Of a stretch of 64,000 nt of DNA, positions 46,020 through 56,947 are shown in pieces (the first letter of the stretch is position 1; each line of letters starts with the position of its first letter). A program made the position numbers and the translations under genes. The stretch comes from Xanthomonas translucens pv. cerealis (GTDB lineage Bacteria; Pseudomonadota; Gammaproteobacteria; Xanthomonadales; Xanthomonadaceae). The notes beneath the pieces were generated by a model, which saw only the letters and a list, made by a program, of their open reading frames with translations, was not told the DNA's origin and made no database searches. The stretch is taken from assembly GCF_006838285.1 (NCBI RefSeq), contig NZ_CP038228.1, positions 434,001-498,000 of the forward strand. Reading direction: 5' to 3'.

Positions 46020-46029
46020 CGTCGCCGCC

Positions 46030-46941
46030 TCAGTGCTTGGCCGGGACCTGCGCCGCGGCGCCGGCATCGGGCACCACGCGGATCAGGCCTTCCTGCACGG
46101 TGCTGGCGACGAGCACCCCGTCGCGGGTGAAGAACTGGCCGCGCGCCAGGCCGCGCGAGCCCTGCGCGCTGGGGCTGTCCAGCGAGTACAGCAGCCAGTC
46201 GTCGGCGCGGAACGGGCGGTGGAACCACAGCGCGTGGTCGAGCGAGGCCATCTGCACGTTCGGCGTGTAGTAGCTGATCCCGTGCGGGAAGGTCGCGGTG
46301 CCGAGCAGGTGGAAATCCGAGGCATAGGCCAGCAGGGCCTGATGCAGCTCCGGCGCGTCGCCGACCGGTTCGCTCAGGCGCAGCCACATCTGCTGGAACG
46401 GCGGGCGCTTGGGCGGGTTCAGTTCGTCGCGCGGGTAGACGTGGCGGAACTCGAACGGGCCGCCGCGCGAGAGCCAGCGCTGCACCTTGGTCGGCAGCGT
46501 CGCCAGCACGTCCGGGCGCGCGGCCGGGGTCGGCTCGATATCCTCCGGCTGCGGCACCTCCGGCATCTTCAGCTGGTGGGTGGCACCCTCTTCCTGCTCC
46601 TGGAACGAGGCGGCGCAGAAGAAGATCACCTTGCCGTGCTGGACCGCGGTGACCCGGCGCACCGAAAAGCTGCCGCCGTCGCGGGTACGGTCCACGTCGT
46701 AGACGAGGGGGTGGTCGATGTCGCCGGCGCGCAGGAAATAGGCATGCAGCGAATGCGCGCGGCGGCCGTTGTCCACCGTCGCCTGCGCCGCAGACAACGC
46801 CTGCCCCAGCACCTGCCCGCCGAACACGTACTTGGTGCCGATGTCGCGGCTCTTGCCGCGGAACAGGTTGTCCTCCAGCCGTTCCAGCGACAGCAGTTCG
46901 ATCAGTTCGGAGACGACGGGGGCGGGCGGCGTGGCGGACAA
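46030..46941 (-). CDS. tesB: Acyl-CoA thioesterase II (TesB)
   Basis: Double-hotdog thioesterase of 303 residues hydrolysing medium- and long-chain acyl-CoA. Typical segments are FRGKSRDIGTKYVFGGQVLG, LHAYFLRAGDIDHPLVYDVD, the catalytic region SLDHALWFHRPFRADDWLLY, and GLARGQFFTRDG. The gene heads a pair with the DUF2007 gene. Confidence 0.93.
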   Translation of the reverse strand: MSATPPAPVVSELIELLSLERLEDNLFRGKSRDIGTKYVFGGQVLGQALSAAQATVDNGRRAHSLHAYFLRAGDIDHPLVYDVDRTRDGGSFSVRRVTAVQHGKVIFFCAASFQEQEEGATHQLKMPEVPQPEDIEPTPAARPDVLATLPTKVQRWLSRGGPFEFRHVYPRDELNPPKRPPFQQMWLRLSEPVGDAPELHQALLAYASDFHLLGTATFPHGISYYTPNVQMASLDHALWFHRPFRADDWLLYSLDSPSAQGSRGLARGQFFTRDGVLVASTVQEGLIRVVPDAGAAAQVPAKH

Positions 46942-47013
46942 GAGGCGAGGCCTGGACGAGGACTGTCCGCGATTATAGCGGGCCGCCCGCGCCGGCCTGC
47001 GTGCCGGCGCCGC

Positions 47014-47793
47014 TCAGCGCTTGTCCAGCCTGGCCACCAGCGCGTGCAGCGCGGCCTGGGTGTCCGGCGCCTGCCAGCCGTCGACCAAGCGCTCGAGCTG
47101 GATGTGCTCGTCGGCCAGCGCGGCGCGCAGGTCGGCGCGGGCGATCGCGCGGGTCTGCAGCATCGGCTGCCGCGGCAGCTTCAGCAGCTCGTGCAGCCAG
47201 GCCAGCGCACGCGTGACCACCTGTTCGGCGTCCACCAGTTCGTCGACCAGGCCGATCTGCAGCGCACGCTCGGCGCTGACCAGTTCACCGCCGACCAGCA
47301 GCCGCTCGGCGCGGTGCGCGCCGACCACGCGCCGCAGCAGGCGCTGGATGCCTTCCGGCGCGGCCAGGCCGACCTGGGTCTCGTTGAGTCCGATGGTGAC
47401 CGAATGCGCCGGTTCCGGGCTGCGTGCCATCACCCGGTAGTCGCAGCACAGCGCCAGCACGCAGCCGCCTGCCGGCGCATGGCCGGTCAGCGCCGCCACC
47501 ACCGGGATCGCGCTGTCGGCCAGCGCGCGCGCCGCGGCGAAGAACGCCTGCCAGCTGCCGAGCAGCTTGGCGCGGTCGCTGCCGTGCCCGAGCAGGTGCG
47601 GCACGTCCATGCCGGCGGAGAAGATGCGTTCGCTGCCGGACAGGACCAGCGCGGACACCGCGTCGGCCTGCGCCTGCGCGATCGCCGCGGCCAGTTCGGC
47701 GCACAGGGTGGTGTCGAGCGCGTTGACCGGCGCGCGTGCCAGGCGCAGCTGGCGTATGGGGCCGTGGCCGAGAACCTGGATCAGCGAGGTCAT
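47014..47793 (-). CDS. Enoyl-CoA hydratase/isomerase-family protein
   Basis: Crotonase-fold protein of 259 residues. Oxyanion-hole segments SGSERIFSAGMDVPHLL and GHAPAGGCVLALCCDYRVMA are present. The second catalytic region reads NETQVGLAAPEGIQRLLRRV, so the Glu pair of true hydratases is not obvious (one Glu, in PEG). The reaction could be isomerase- or hydratase-type. Single gene; no acyl-CoA dehydrogenase nearby. Confidence 0.85.
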   Translation of the reverse strand: MTSLIQVLGHGPIRQLRLARAPVNALDTTLCAELAAAIAQAQADAVSALVLSGSERIFSAGMDVPHLLGHGSDRAKLLGSWQAFFAAARALADSAIPVVAALTGHAPAGGCVLALCCDYRVMARSPEPAHSVTIGLNETQVGLAAPEGIQRLLRRVVGAHRAERLLVGGELVSAERALQIGLVDELVDAEQVVTRALAWLHELLKLPRQPMLQTRAIARADLRAALADEHIQLERLVDGWQAPDTQAALHALVARLDKR

Positions 47794-47841
47794 GCAAAAG
47801 CTTCCGAAGGCGGCGCGGTGCGGGACCGCTATCATAGAGCC

Positions 47842-48327
47842 ATGAAGCTCAAACCATCCGCATGCGTACGGGGGCTGGCCATCGGGCTGGCGTGTTTGGC
47901 CGGGCTGGCGCCGGTGGCCGTCCTCGCGGCGCCGGCCGCGAGCAAGGCCGCTGGCTGTTTGCCGCAATGGCAGGCCGGCTGGGTGCGGCTGCCGCCGAAC
48001 GCGGCGATGCCCATGGCCGCCGGCTTCGGCCGCCTGCACAACCCGTGCGCGCAGGCGCTGGCGGTGGTGGCGGTGCGCAGCCCGGCGTTCGCTCAGGTGA
48101 GCCTGCACCAGACCACGCAGGTGGATGGGGTCAGCAAGATGCGCGAAATCGAGCGCCTGCCGCTGGCCGCCGGCGCCGACGCGGTGCTGCAGCCCGGCGG
48201 CCTGCACCTGATGTTGATGCAGCCTGCGCAGCCGCTGCGCGAGGGGGCGAGCGTGCCGATCGCTTTCGTGCTGGAGGACGGGCGCGAAGTGCGGAGCGCA
48301 TTGAAGGTGAGTGCTGGCAAGCCGTAG
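47842..48327 (+). CDS. Periplasmic copper chaperone PCuAC family
   Basis: 161 residues with a signal peptide (~1-29, ending VLAAPA). The copper site H-X10-M-X21-H-X-M of this family is exact: His in LHQTTQ, Met ten residues on in SKMREIE, then HLM in PGGLHLMLM. PCuAC delivers Cu(I) to the Cu-A centre of cytochrome oxidase. The usual partner SCO gene is not adjacent. A compound repeat with a terminator-like hairpin follows. Confidence 0.9.
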   Translation: MKLKPSACVRGLAIGLACLAGLAPVAVLAAPAASKAAGCLPQWQAGWVRLPPNAAMPMAAGFGRLHNPCAQALAVVAVRSPAFAQVSLHQTTQVDGVSKMREIERLPLAAGADAVLQPGGLHLMLMQPAQPLREGASVPIAFVLEDGREVRSALKVSAGKP

Positions 48328-48334
48328 TTTTGGT

Positions 48335-48581
48335 GGGGCTCGGGACTCGGGACTTTCCCATATCTGCAGCAATGCTGCGCTTTTTGTGGGAGAGGCTTCA
48401 GCCCCGACGCCTTACCGATAACGCGTCGTGGCTGAAGCCCCTCCCACAGAAAAGCGGCTGCGCCGCAGCTGAAAAAAATGGCCACTTTCTTAAAAAAAAG
48501 CGGCCATTTTTGCATCAAATCGCTAAATCGCTTGACATCGATTCACTCCGGGACACCATCCTGCCTTCCCGAGTCCCCGAC
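48335..48581. repeat. Large compound repeat element B
   Basis: Same order as element A at 22815: a short GGGACTC left arm (48335-48354), a palindrome of 77 nt (48379-48455), a terminator-like hairpin (AAATGGCC/GGCCATTTTT, 48475-48512), the core CGCTTGACATCGATTCACTC with GGGACACCATCCTGCC, and a CCCGAGTCCCC right arm (48567-48581). The palindrome has a few mismatches between halves, and both heptamer arms are short. Confidence 0.8.
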
Positions 48582-48584
48582 CTT

Positions 48585-49013
48585 TCAGCCGCAGGCCGCG
48601 CGGATCTCGGCCGGCAGTGGCGCGCTCTTGCCGGTTTTGGTGTCGATCCATACCACCACCACGTTGCCGTCCGAATGCAGCACGCTGTCGTCCTTTTGGT
48701 CGACGATGCGGTGGCCGACGGTGATGCTGCTGCTGCCCATGCGCTCGACGAACAGCTCCACCACGATGTCGTTCGGCCACACGATCGGGCGCCGGTAGTT
48801 GACGTTGGTCGCCGCCACCACCGGGGCGATGCGGTTGCGCATCGAGAAGCCGTCCACCTGCAGCAGCCAGCGCACGCGCGCCTCTTCCAGGTAGGAGATG
48901 TACTTGGCGTTGTTGACGTGGCCCATGCTGTCCATGTCGCGCCAGCGCACGCTGATCGGCACGCGCGCCAGCGGCTTGCGCGAGGGGGATGAGTCGGCTG
49001 GGGATGCGCTCAT
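48585..49013 (-). CDS. Acyl-CoA thioesterase (4HBT hotdog family)
   Basis: 142 residues. The active-site signature is [20 protein letters not shown] (Asp in the first helix), with [10 protein letters not shown] following. It probably hydrolyses an acyl-CoA, substrate unknown. Its first codon overlaps the uvrA stop by ATGA; on this strand it lies downstream of uvrA. Confidence 0.85.
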   Translation of the reverse strand: MSASPADSSPSRKPLARVPISVRWRDMDSMGHVNNAKYISYLEEARVRWLLQVDGFSMRNRIAPVVAATNVNYRRPIVWPNDIVVELFVERMGSSSITVGHRIVDQKDDSVLHSDGNVVVVWIDTKTGKSAPLPAEIRAACG

Positions 49014-51979
49014 CGTGCGGCCTTCTTCTTGGTCGTGGTCTGCTTGGCCGCCTTCTTGGCGGCGGCCTTCTCGGCTTTGCTCTTGCGCGGCGGCAGCGCG
49101 TCGGGCTTGTTGGCTATCGCTGCCGGTTTGGTCGGCTTGGCCACGGTGCCGACGGGCAGCAGCCTGGCCAGGAACTGGCCGGTATAGGAATCCGGATGCG
49201 CGGCGATGTCCTCCGGGGTGCCGGTGGCGAGGATGGTGCCGCCGCGATGGCCGCCTTCCGGGCCCAGGTCCACCACCCAGTCCGCGGTCTTGATCACGTC
49301 CAGGTTGTGCTCGATCACGACCACGGTGTTGCCTTCGTCGCGCAGCTTGTGCAGCACGCCCAGCAGCGCTTCGATATCGTGGAAGTGCAGGCCGGTGGTC
49401 GGCTCGTCGAGGATGTACAGGGTGCGGCCGGTATCGCGCCGCGACAGTTCCTTGGACAGCTTCACCCGCTGCGCTTCGCCGCCCGAAAGCGTGGTCGCGC
49501 TCTGCCCGAGCTTGATGTAGCTCAGGCCAACATCGACCAGCGTCTCCAGCTTGCGCGCGATGGTCGGCACCGGCTCGAACAGGCGCAGCGCGTCCTCCAC
49601 GGTCATCTGCAGCACGTCGTTGATGTTGAAGCCCTTGTACAGGATCTCCAGCGTCTCGCGGTTATAGCGCTTGCCATGGCACACGTCGCACGGCACGTAC
49701 ACGTCGGGCAGGAAATGCATCTCGACCTTGATCAGGCCATCGCCCTGGCACGCCTCGCAGCGGCCGCCGCGCACGTTGAAGCTGAAACGGCCCGGCGAAT
49801 AGCCGCGTGCGCGCGATTCGGGCACCTGCGCGAACAGCTCGCGCAGCGGCGTGAACAGGCCGGTATAGGTGGCCGGGTTGGAGCGCGGGGTGCGCCCGAT
49901 CGGCGACTGGTCGATGTCCACCACCTTGTCGAACAGGTCCAGGTGTTCGATCTCGCGGTACGGCGCCACCGCATGCGAGGCGCCGTTGATCTCGTTGGCG
50001 GCCAGGGTGAACAAGGTGTCGTTGATCAGTGTCGACTTGCCCGAACCGGACACGCCGGTGACGCAGGTCAGCAGCCCGGCCGGGATGTCCAGGTCCACGT
50101 TCTTGAGGTTGTTGCCGGTGGCCCCGCGCAGGTGCAGGGTCATCTTCGGATTGGCCTTGTGCCGCTTGGCGGGGATCTCGATGCGGCGCTTGCCCGACAG
50201 GTACTGGCCGGTCAGCGAGCGCGGCGCCTTCAGCAGGTCCGCCACCGTGCCCTGGCCGACGATCTCGCCGCCGTGCACGCCGGCGCCGGGGCCGATGTCC
50301 AGCACGTAGTCGGCCAGGCGGATCGCGTCCTCGTCGTGTTCGACCACGATCACCGTGTTGCCCAGGTCGCGCAGCCGCGTGAGCGTGCCGAGCAGGCGTT
50401 CGTTGTCGCGCTGGTGCAGGCCGATCGACGGTTCGTCGAGCACGTACATCACCCCGACCAGGCCGGCTCCGATCTGGCTGGCCAGGCGGATGCGCTGCGC
50501 CTCGCCGCCGGACAGGGTGTCCGCCTTGCGTTCCAGGGTCAGGTAATCCAGGCCGACATCGACCAGGAAGCCGAGCCGCTCGCCAATCTCCTTGACGATC
50601 TTGCTGGCGATCTCGCCGCGCCAGCCGGGCAGATCGAGCTGGCGGAAGAAGTGCAGCGCGTCGTCGATCGGCAGCACCACCAGGTCCGGCAGCGGGCGGT
50701 CGGCGACGAACACGTTGCGCGCGGCCTTGTTCAGGCGCGCGCCCTTGCAGTCCGGGCACGGTCGCTGGCTGATGTACTTGGCCAGTTCCTCGCGCACCGC
50801 CGGCGATTCGGTCTCGCGGTAGCGGCGCTCCAGGTTGGGGATGATGCCTTCGAAGCGGTGCTTGCGCTGGCTGCGGCCGCCGGCGTCGGTGAAGTAGGTG
50901 AAGGTGATGCTTTCGTCGCCGCTGCCGTACAGCACCGCCTGGCGCACGCTCGCCCGCAGCGATTGCCACGGCGCGTCCACGTCGAACTTGTAGTGCTTGG
51001 CCAGCGAGGCGATCAGCTGGAAGTAGTAGGCGTTGCGCCGGTCCCAGCCGCGCACCGCGCCGGCCGACAGCGACAGTTCCGGATGCACCACCACGCGCTC
51101 GGGATCGAAGAACTCGGCCACGCCCAGGCCGTCGCAGCTCGGGCAGGCGCCCATCGGCGCGTTGAACGAGAACAGCCGCGGTTCCAGCTCCGGCAGCGAG
51201 TAGTCGCAGACCGGGCAGCTGTATTTGGAGGAGAACAGGTGCGGCGCGGCCGCGGTGTCGTCCAGCGACTGCACCGAAACCATGCCGTCGGCCAGCTTCA
51301 GCGCGGTCTCGAAGCTCTCGGCCAGGCGCTGCTTGATGTCCGCGCGCGGGCGGAAGCGGTCGATCACCGCCTCGATGGTGTGCTTCTGGCGCAGCGCCAG
51401 CGCCGGCACCGCGTCGATTTCGTACAGCGCGCCGTCCACGCGCACGCGCACGAAGCCCTGCGCGCGCAGCTGTTCGAACACCTGCGCATGCTCGCCCTTG
51501 CGCTCGCGGATCACCGGCGCCAGCAGCATGTAGCGCTGCTCCGGGTCCAGGCTCAGGATGTGGTCCACCATCTGGCTGACGGTCTGCGCCTCCAGCGGAT
51601 AGCCGTGGTCGGGGCAGCGCGGCTGGCCGACGCGCGCGTACAGCAGGCGCAGGTAATCGTAGATCTCAGTGATGGTGCCGACCGTGGAGCGTGGGTTGTG
51701 CGAGGTCGATTTCTGCTCGATCGCGATCGCCGGCGACAGCCCTTCGATGTGGTCGATGTCGGGCTTTTCCATCACGCTGAGGAATTGCCGCGCGTACGCC
51801 GACAGCGACTCCACGTAGCGGCGCTGGCCTTCGGCGTAGATGGTGTCGAACGCCAGCGACGACTTGCCCGAGCCGGACAGGCCGGTGATCACGATCAGCT
51901 TGTCGCGCGGCAGGTCGAGGTCGAGGTTCTTGAGGTTGTGCGTCCGCGCGCCGCGGATGCGGATGAAATCCATCGCCAT
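49010..51979 (-). CDS. uvrA: Excinuclease ABC subunit A (UvrA)
   Basis: Damage-recognition ATPase of nucleotide excision repair; 989 residues. Two ABC cassettes carry [10 protein letters not shown] (N-terminal) and [10 protein letters not shown] (C-terminal) Walker A motifs and LSGGEAQR signatures. Zinc motifs CPVCDYS and CEACQGDG...[10 protein letters not shown] are present. A Lys/Ala-rich tail of about 45 residues (ending [13 protein letters not shown]) extends past the usual end. The damage-binding insertion is in place. Confidence 0.97.
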   Translation of the reverse strand: MAMDFIRIRGARTHNLKNLDLDLPRDKLIVITGLSGSGKSSLAFDTIYAEGQRRYVESLSAYARQFLSVMEKPDIDHIEGLSPAIAIEQKSTSHNPRSTVGTITEIYDYLRLLYARVGQPRCPDHGYPLEAQTVSQMVDHILSLDPEQRYMLLAPVIRERKGEHAQVFEQLRAQGFVRVRVDGALYEIDAVPALALRQKHTIEAVIDRFRPRADIKQRLAESFETALKLADGMVSVQSLDDTAAAPHLFSSKYSCPVCDYSLPELEPRLFSFNAPMGACPSCDGLGVAEFFDPERVVVHPELSLSAGAVRGWDRRNAYYFQLIASLAKHYKFDVDAPWQSLRASVRQAVLYGSGDESITFTYFTDAGGRSQRKHRFEGIIPNLERRYRETESPAVREELAKYISQRPCPDCKGARLNKAARNVFVADRPLPDLVVLPIDDALHFFRQLDLPGWRGEIASKIVKEIGERLGFLVDVGLDYLTLERKADTLSGGEAQRIRLASQIGAGLVGVMYVLDEPSIGLHQRDNERLLGTLTRLRDLGNTVIVVEHDEDAIRLADYVLDIGPGAGVHGGEIVGQGTVADLLKAPRSLTGQYLSGKRRIEIPAKRHKANPKMTLHLRGATGNNLKNVDLDIPAGLLTCVTGVSGSGKSTLINDTLFTLAANEINGASHAVAPYREIEHLDLFDKVVDIDQSPIGRTPRSNPATYTGLFTPLRELFAQVPESRARGYSPGRFSFNVRGGRCEACQGDGLIKVEMHFLPDVYVPCDVCHGKRYNRETLEILYKGFNINDVLQMTVEDALRLFEPVPTIARKLETLVDVGLSYIKLGQSATTLSGGEAQRVKLSKELSRRDTGRTLYILDEPTTGLHFHDIEALLGVLHKLRDEGNTVVVIEHNLDVIKTADWVVDLGPEGGHRGGTILATGTPEDIAAHPDSYTGQFLARLLPVGTVAKPTKPAAIANKPDALPPRKSKAEKAAAKKAAKQTTTKKKAAR

Positions 51980-52177
51980 GAGAAGTCCGTGTTGTGCCGG
52001 CCGGGCGTCAGCCCAGGGCCAGCGTGGGGGCGGAGAGGGGACGGCAATCGATCAGCCTACCCAGCTTGTCAGGTGGGGGCAATTGCCGGATTTGCCAGGA
52101 TTCGTGCCGCGCCGCGGCTGGCTGGTTCAGCCAATCGCGGCGGGGCGCCGGGGCCGCATCCGCGCCGGGGTCGGGGC

Positions 52178-52207
52178 TTGACCCTAACCCGCTGAAGCCA
52201 TTAAAAT
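52178..52207 (+). promoter_or_regulatory. Promoter of rplU-rpmA
   Basis: TTGACC (52178-52183), an 18-bp spacer and TAAAAT (52202-52207), leaving a 66-bp leader before rplU. The upstream part of the 294-bp gap (from 51980) shows nothing else recognisable. Confidence 0.65.
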
Positions 52208-52273
52208 TCCGCTCCTGTCTGCCCGAAGAGGCACGGCAGGGGCGACCACAATAACTACAGAGGAAGTCTGGTC

Positions 52274-52594
52274 ATGTACGCAGTACTGGTAACTGGCGGT
52301 AAGCAATACCGCGTCGCGCAGGGCGAAACGCTCCGCGTGGAAAAGCTCGAAGTCGAAGCCGGCAACGAGATCAAGTTCGACAACATCCTGATGCTGGGCG
52401 ACAGCGACGGCATCAAGCTCGGTGACGCGCTGAACGGCGCCACCGTGACTGCGAAGGTCGTGGCCCATGGTCGTGCCGACAAGGTGCGCATCATCAAGTT
52501 CCGCCGCCGCAAGCACCACATGAAGCGTCAGGGGCACCGGCAGCATTACACCGAAATCGAGATCACCGGCATCGCCGGTGGCGACAAGAAGTAA
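52274..52594 (+). CDS. rplU: 50S ribosomal protein L21
   Basis: 106 residues: [20 protein letters not shown] and the conserved [20 protein letters not shown] end. AGAGGAAG is the ribosome-binding site. It is 12 bp before rpmA. Confidence 0.98.
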   Translation: MYAVLVTGGKQYRVAQGETLRVEKLEVEAGNEIKFDNILMLGDSDGIKLGDALNGATVTAKVVAHGRADKVRIIKFRRRKHHMKRQGHRQHYTEIEITGIAGGDKK

Positions 52595-52606
52595 GGAGCA
52601 GCAGTC

Positions 52607-52882
52607 ATGGCACATAAAAAAGGCGTAGGTTCCTCGCGCAACGGCCGCGACTCCAACCCGAAATACCTGGGCGTGAAGATCTTCGGCGGCCAGGCGATCG
52701 AGGCCGGCAACATCATCGTGCGTCAGCGCGGCACCCAGTTCCACCCGGGTTCGGGCGTCGGCCTGGGCCGCGACCACACCTTGTTCGCGCTGGTCAACGG
52801 CAAGGTCGAGTTCTCGGTGAAGGGCGCCAAGAAGCGTCGCACCGTGAGCGTGGTTGCCGAAGCGGCCACCGCCGAGGCGTAA
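52607..52882 (+). CDS. rpmA: 50S ribosomal protein L27
   Basis: 91 residues: [40 protein letters not shown]. It lies in the large-subunit peptidyl-transferase region. A rho-independent terminator follows 50 bp on. Confidence 0.98.
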   Translation: MAHKKGVGSSRNGRDSNPKYLGVKIFGGQAIEAGNIIVRQRGTQFHPGSGVGLGRDHTLFALVNGKVEFSVKGAKKRRTVSVVAEAATAEA

Positions 52883-52930
52883 GCGTTTCGCCTCCAGGGC
52901 CTGCGCCACGGCGCGGGCTTGCTGACGAAA

Positions 52931-52952
52931 GCCCCGCTTCGGCGGGGTTTTT
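52931..52952 (+). terminator. Rho-independent terminator of rplU-rpmA
   Basis: CCCCGC, loop TTCG, GCGGGG, followed by TTTTT: a short, GC-rich classic terminator. Confidence 0.9.
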
Positions 52953-52958
52953 CGTTGA

Positions 52959-54155
<1,197 letters not shown>

Positions 54156-54208
54156 GCGCGGCGGCCGGTCCGCCGTGCGCTTGTCGCCAGCGGATCACAC
54201 GCACACGA

Positions 54209-54235
54209 AAAACCCGGCCGAAGCCGGGCTTTTTC
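54209..54235. terminator. Bidirectional terminator between obgE and rpsT
   Basis: AAAAA, CCCGGC, loop CGAA, GCCGGG, then CTTTTT: it can terminate both the plus-strand obgE and the minus-strand rpsT transcripts. Confidence 0.9.
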
Positions 54236-54279
54236 GTAGTGCCGGAAGCGCGGGCGCTTCCGGCAACAACCGCAGCCGG

Positions 54280-54552
54280 TTAGGCGGCGGTCTTGATCGC
54301 CTTGATGCGGGCGGTCAGGCGGCTCTTGTGGCGCGCCGCCTTGTTCTTGTGGATCAGACCGCGCGAGCTGAAACGGTCGAGGATCGGCTGGGCAACGGCG
54401 AAAGCGGCTTCGGCGCCTGCGGCGTCGTTGGCGTCCAGGGCCTTGATGACCTTCTTGACGGCGGTGCGCAGCATCGAACGCTGAGCCGTGTTGCGCGCGT
54501 TGCGCACGACGGTCTGCTTGGCGCGCTTCTTGGCGGACTTGATATTGGCCAC
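54280..54552 (-). CDS. rpsT: 30S ribosomal protein S20
   Basis: 90 residues ([20 protein letters not shown] after the start Met). The start is GTG at 54552; AGGAAA precedes it. A non-AUG start is also used by E. coli rpsT (UUG), where it takes part in autoregulation, which may apply here. Confidence 0.97.
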   Translation of the reverse strand: MANIKSAKKRAKQTVVRNARNTAQRSMLRTAVKKVIKALDANDAAGAEAAFAVAQPILDRFSSRGLIHKNKAARHKSRLTARIKAIKTAA

Positions 54553-54600
54553 GGTGGTGGTTTCCTGGAAAGCTGTGTGGTGGATAAAAACAAGCGGGAG

Positions 54601-54629
54601 AGTATGAAGGTTCTAAACAACTGCGTCAA
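54601..54629 (-). promoter_or_regulatory. Promoter of rpsT
   Basis: On the minus strand TTGACG, a 17-bp spacer and CATACT. The murJ start lies 25 bp away in the opposite direction. Confidence 0.6.
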
Positions 54630-54653
54630 GCCAATTGTCAAGAGGGTCGCTGC

Positions 54654-56261
54654 ATGAGTACGCCGCGCATGCTCCGCGGGCTGCTCTCGTTCAGCAGCAT
54701 GACCATGGTCTCGCGCGTGCTGGGGCTGGTACGCGATCAGGCTATCACCATTTCGTTCGGCGCCAACGCGACCACCGACGCTTTCTGGGTCGCCTTCCGC
54801 ATTCCGAACTTCCTGCGTCGGCTGTTCGCGGAAGGCTCGTTCGCCACCGCCTTCGTGCCGGTGTTCACTGAGGTCAAGGAAACCCGGCCGCATGCCGACC
54901 TGCGCACGCTGATGTCGCGGGTGTCCGGCACCCTGGGCGGGATTTTGCTGCTGGTCACCGCGCTGGGGCTGATCTTCACCCCGCAGGTGGCGCTGCTGTT
55001 CAATCCCGGCTCCAGCGACGATCCGGCCAAGTTCGGCCTGATCGTTCACCTGCTGCGGCTGACCTTCCCGTTCCTGCTGTTCGTGTCGCTGACCGCGCTG
55101 GCCGGCGGCGCCTTGAACAGCTTCCATCGCTTCGGTCTGCCGGCGCTGACCCCGGTGATCCTCAACCTGTGCATGATCGCCGGCGCGCTGTGGCTGGCGC
55201 CGAAGCTGGAGGTGCCGATCCTGGCGCTGGGTTGGGCGGTGCTGGTCGCCGGCCTGCTGCAGCTGCTGTTCCAGTTGCCGGCGCTGCGCGGCATCGACCT
55301 GCTGACCCTGCCGCGCTGGGGCTGGAGCCATCCGGACGTGCGCCGGGTGCTGACGCTGATGGTGCCGACCCTGTTCGGCTCCTCGATCGCGCAGATCAAC
55401 CTGCTGTTGGACACGGTGATCGCCTCGTTCCTATACGCCGGTTCGCAGAGCTGGCTGTCGCAGGCCGACCGCTTCCTGGAACTGCCGCTGGGTGTGTTCG
55501 GCGTGGCGCTGGGCACGGTGATCCTGCCGGCGCTGTCGCGGCACCACGTCAAGACCGACCATGCCGGCTTCTCCAACGCGCTGGACTGGGGCCTGCGCAC
55601 CACGCTGCTGATCGCGGTACCGGCGATGCTGGGGCTGATGCTGCTGAGCCAACCGCTGGTGGCCACGCTGTTCCAGTACGGCAAGTTCACCGCGTTCGAC
55701 ACGCGCATGGCGGCGATGTCGGTGTTCGGGCTGAGCTTCGGCCTGCCCGCGTTCGCACTGTTGAAGGTGCTGCTGCCGGCGTTCTACTCGCGCCAGGACA
55801 CGCGTACTCCGGTGCGCGCCGGGGTGGTCGCGCTGGTCGCCAACATGCTGCTGAACCTGCTGTTCCTGGCGATCCTGTACCAGCTGTGGGTGCCGGCTGA
55901 GCTGCGTGCGCAGGGCGTGCGCGCGGCATTGGAGGCGGTGCCGGGCCTGCACCTGGCACTGGGCCTGGCCAGCGCGGTGGCCAGCTACATCAACCTGTCG
56001 CTGCTGTGGCGCTGGCTGCGCCGCGCCGAGGTATACCGGCCGCGGCCGGGCTGGGCCGGCTACCTGCTGCGGCTGGGCGTGGCCTGCGCGGCGATGGCCG
56101 CGGTGCTGGGGCTGGGCCTGCACTGGCTGCCGGGGTTCACCACGATGGACAAGTGGCACCGCATTGGCAGCCTGCTGGCGCTGGTCGGCGGCGGCGGGGC
56201 GGTGTACCTGCTGGCGTTGCTGGTGTTGGGGTTCAGGCCGCGGGATTTGCGCGAGCAGTGA
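54654..56261 (+). CDS. murJ: Lipid II flippase MurJ
   Basis: Flips the peptidoglycan precursor lipid II across the inner membrane; 535 residues with about 14 hydrophobic helices. The N-terminal SSMTMVSRVLGLVRDQAITI and FRIPNFLRRLFAEGSFATAF segments are the MurJ/MviN signature. It starts the murJ-ribF-ileS-lspA order, here interrupted by the three-gene cassette. Confidence 0.96.
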   Translation: MSTPRMLRGLLSFSSMTMVSRVLGLVRDQAITISFGANATTDAFWVAFRIPNFLRRLFAEGSFATAFVPVFTEVKETRPHADLRTLMSRVSGTLGGILLLVTALGLIFTPQVALLFNPGSSDDPAKFGLIVHLLRLTFPFLLFVSLTALAGGALNSFHRFGLPALTPVILNLCMIAGALWLAPKLEVPILALGWAVLVAGLLQLLFQLPALRGIDLLTLPRWGWSHPDVRRVLTLMVPTLFGSSIAQINLLLDTVIASFLYAGSQSWLSQADRFLELPLGVFGVALGTVILPALSRHHVKTDHAGFSNALDWGLRTTLLIAVPAMLGLMLLSQPLVATLFQYGKFTAFDTRMAAMSVFGLSFGLPAFALLKVLLPAFYSRQDTRTPVRAGVVALVANMLLNLLFLAILYQLWVPAELRAQGVRAALEAVPGLHLALGLASAVASYINLSLLWRWLRRAEVYRPRPGWAGYLLRLGVACAAMAAVLGLGLHWLPGFTTMDKWHRIGSLLALVGGGGAVYLLALLVLGFRPRDLREQ

Positions 56262-56340
56262 GGACTCGGGACTCGGGACTCGGGACTCGGGACTCGGGAC
56301 TCGGGACTCGGGACTCGGGACTCGGGACTCGGGACTCGGG
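56262..56340. repeat. About 11 tandem copies of GGGACTC
   Basis: Seventy-nine bases of an uninterrupted 7-bp repeat, one base after the murJ stop. A single inverted counterpart (TGTCCCGAGTCCCG, about 56416-56429) lies just before the leader copy at 56440, so arms and spacer again make an inverted-arm element. Confidence 0.95.
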
Positions 56341-56439
56341 ATGGGTCTCATGGGTGAATGAGCCGAATCCAAAGTCTGCTGGATCGCATTGGTGCGAGCA
56401 GCATCTGCTTTTACGTGTCCCGAGTCCCGTGCCACCCAA

Positions 56440-56490
56440 GCTATACTTAACGGTTAAGCATTATCGGCCGACGCACCCGCGCCGACGCTT
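56440..56490 (+). promoter_or_regulatory. Second copy of the ribF promoter/leader (left copy)
   Basis: GCTATACTTAACGGTTAAGC and GCGCCGACGCTT align over about 50 bp with 59505-59559, directly before ribF. The -10-like TATACT (56442-56447) is kept. Here it points into the 3' end of the convergent PH-like gene rather than into any plus-strand gene. Confidence 0.7.
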
Positions 56491-56533
56491 CTTTCGGAAG
56501 GAGCTCTCTTCACAGCTATCGACACACACTCGA

Positions 56534-56947
56534 TCAGCGTTGCTCTAAGGCTCTTTGTGCGTCTCGGATGGCCTTTATAAATCCTTGTTTGTCCTTAGGG
56601 GAAATCAGGATTCTCTTCTGGCCATAGTGTATTTCAAGGCGATCAAGAGAGAGGGCCGGGCTGGAAATTGGATTTGATGAAGGCCTTATGTCACTAATCT
56701 GATCTAGTGGTATACGTTGCCTGATCGGGCCGCTGCGAACGATGAGGACTTCTGATTCAATGGTGTATGCCGTGGAAAGCAGGAGCCAGGCGGGCAATAC
56801 GGTACCTATAACAAAGACGGCTGCCGCGGTTAGCAAGCCTCCATTGGATCGCCCATGCGACGCAGCTACGACAGTTACGAGAGAGACCGCGATCACTAAC
56901 AACATGATAGCCGCTAACCACCAGTCGATCTTCGATCTGAACGTCAT
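56534..56947 (-). CDS. PH-like small membrane protein of the radical SAM cassette
   Basis: 137 residues. Two membrane helices (~9-29, WWLAAIMLLVIAVSLVTVVA; ~37-60, AAAVFVIGTVLPAWLLLSTA) are followed by a beta-rich domain (AYTIESEVLIVRSGPIRQRI, PLDQISDIRPSSNPISSPAL, KRILISPKDKQGFIKAI) of the small bacterial PH type. It is the last gene of the cassette, overlapping the Tat-protein gene by ATGA. It may be the membrane partner of the exported product. Its GC is visibly lower than the flanking genes. Confidence 0.75.
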   Translation of the reverse strand: MTFRSKIDWWLAAIMLLVIAVSLVTVVAASHGRSNGGLLTAAAVFVIGTVLPAWLLLSTAYTIESEVLIVRSGPIRQRIPLDQISDIRPSSNPISSPALSLDRLEIHYGQKRILISPKDKQGFIKAIRDAQRALEQR

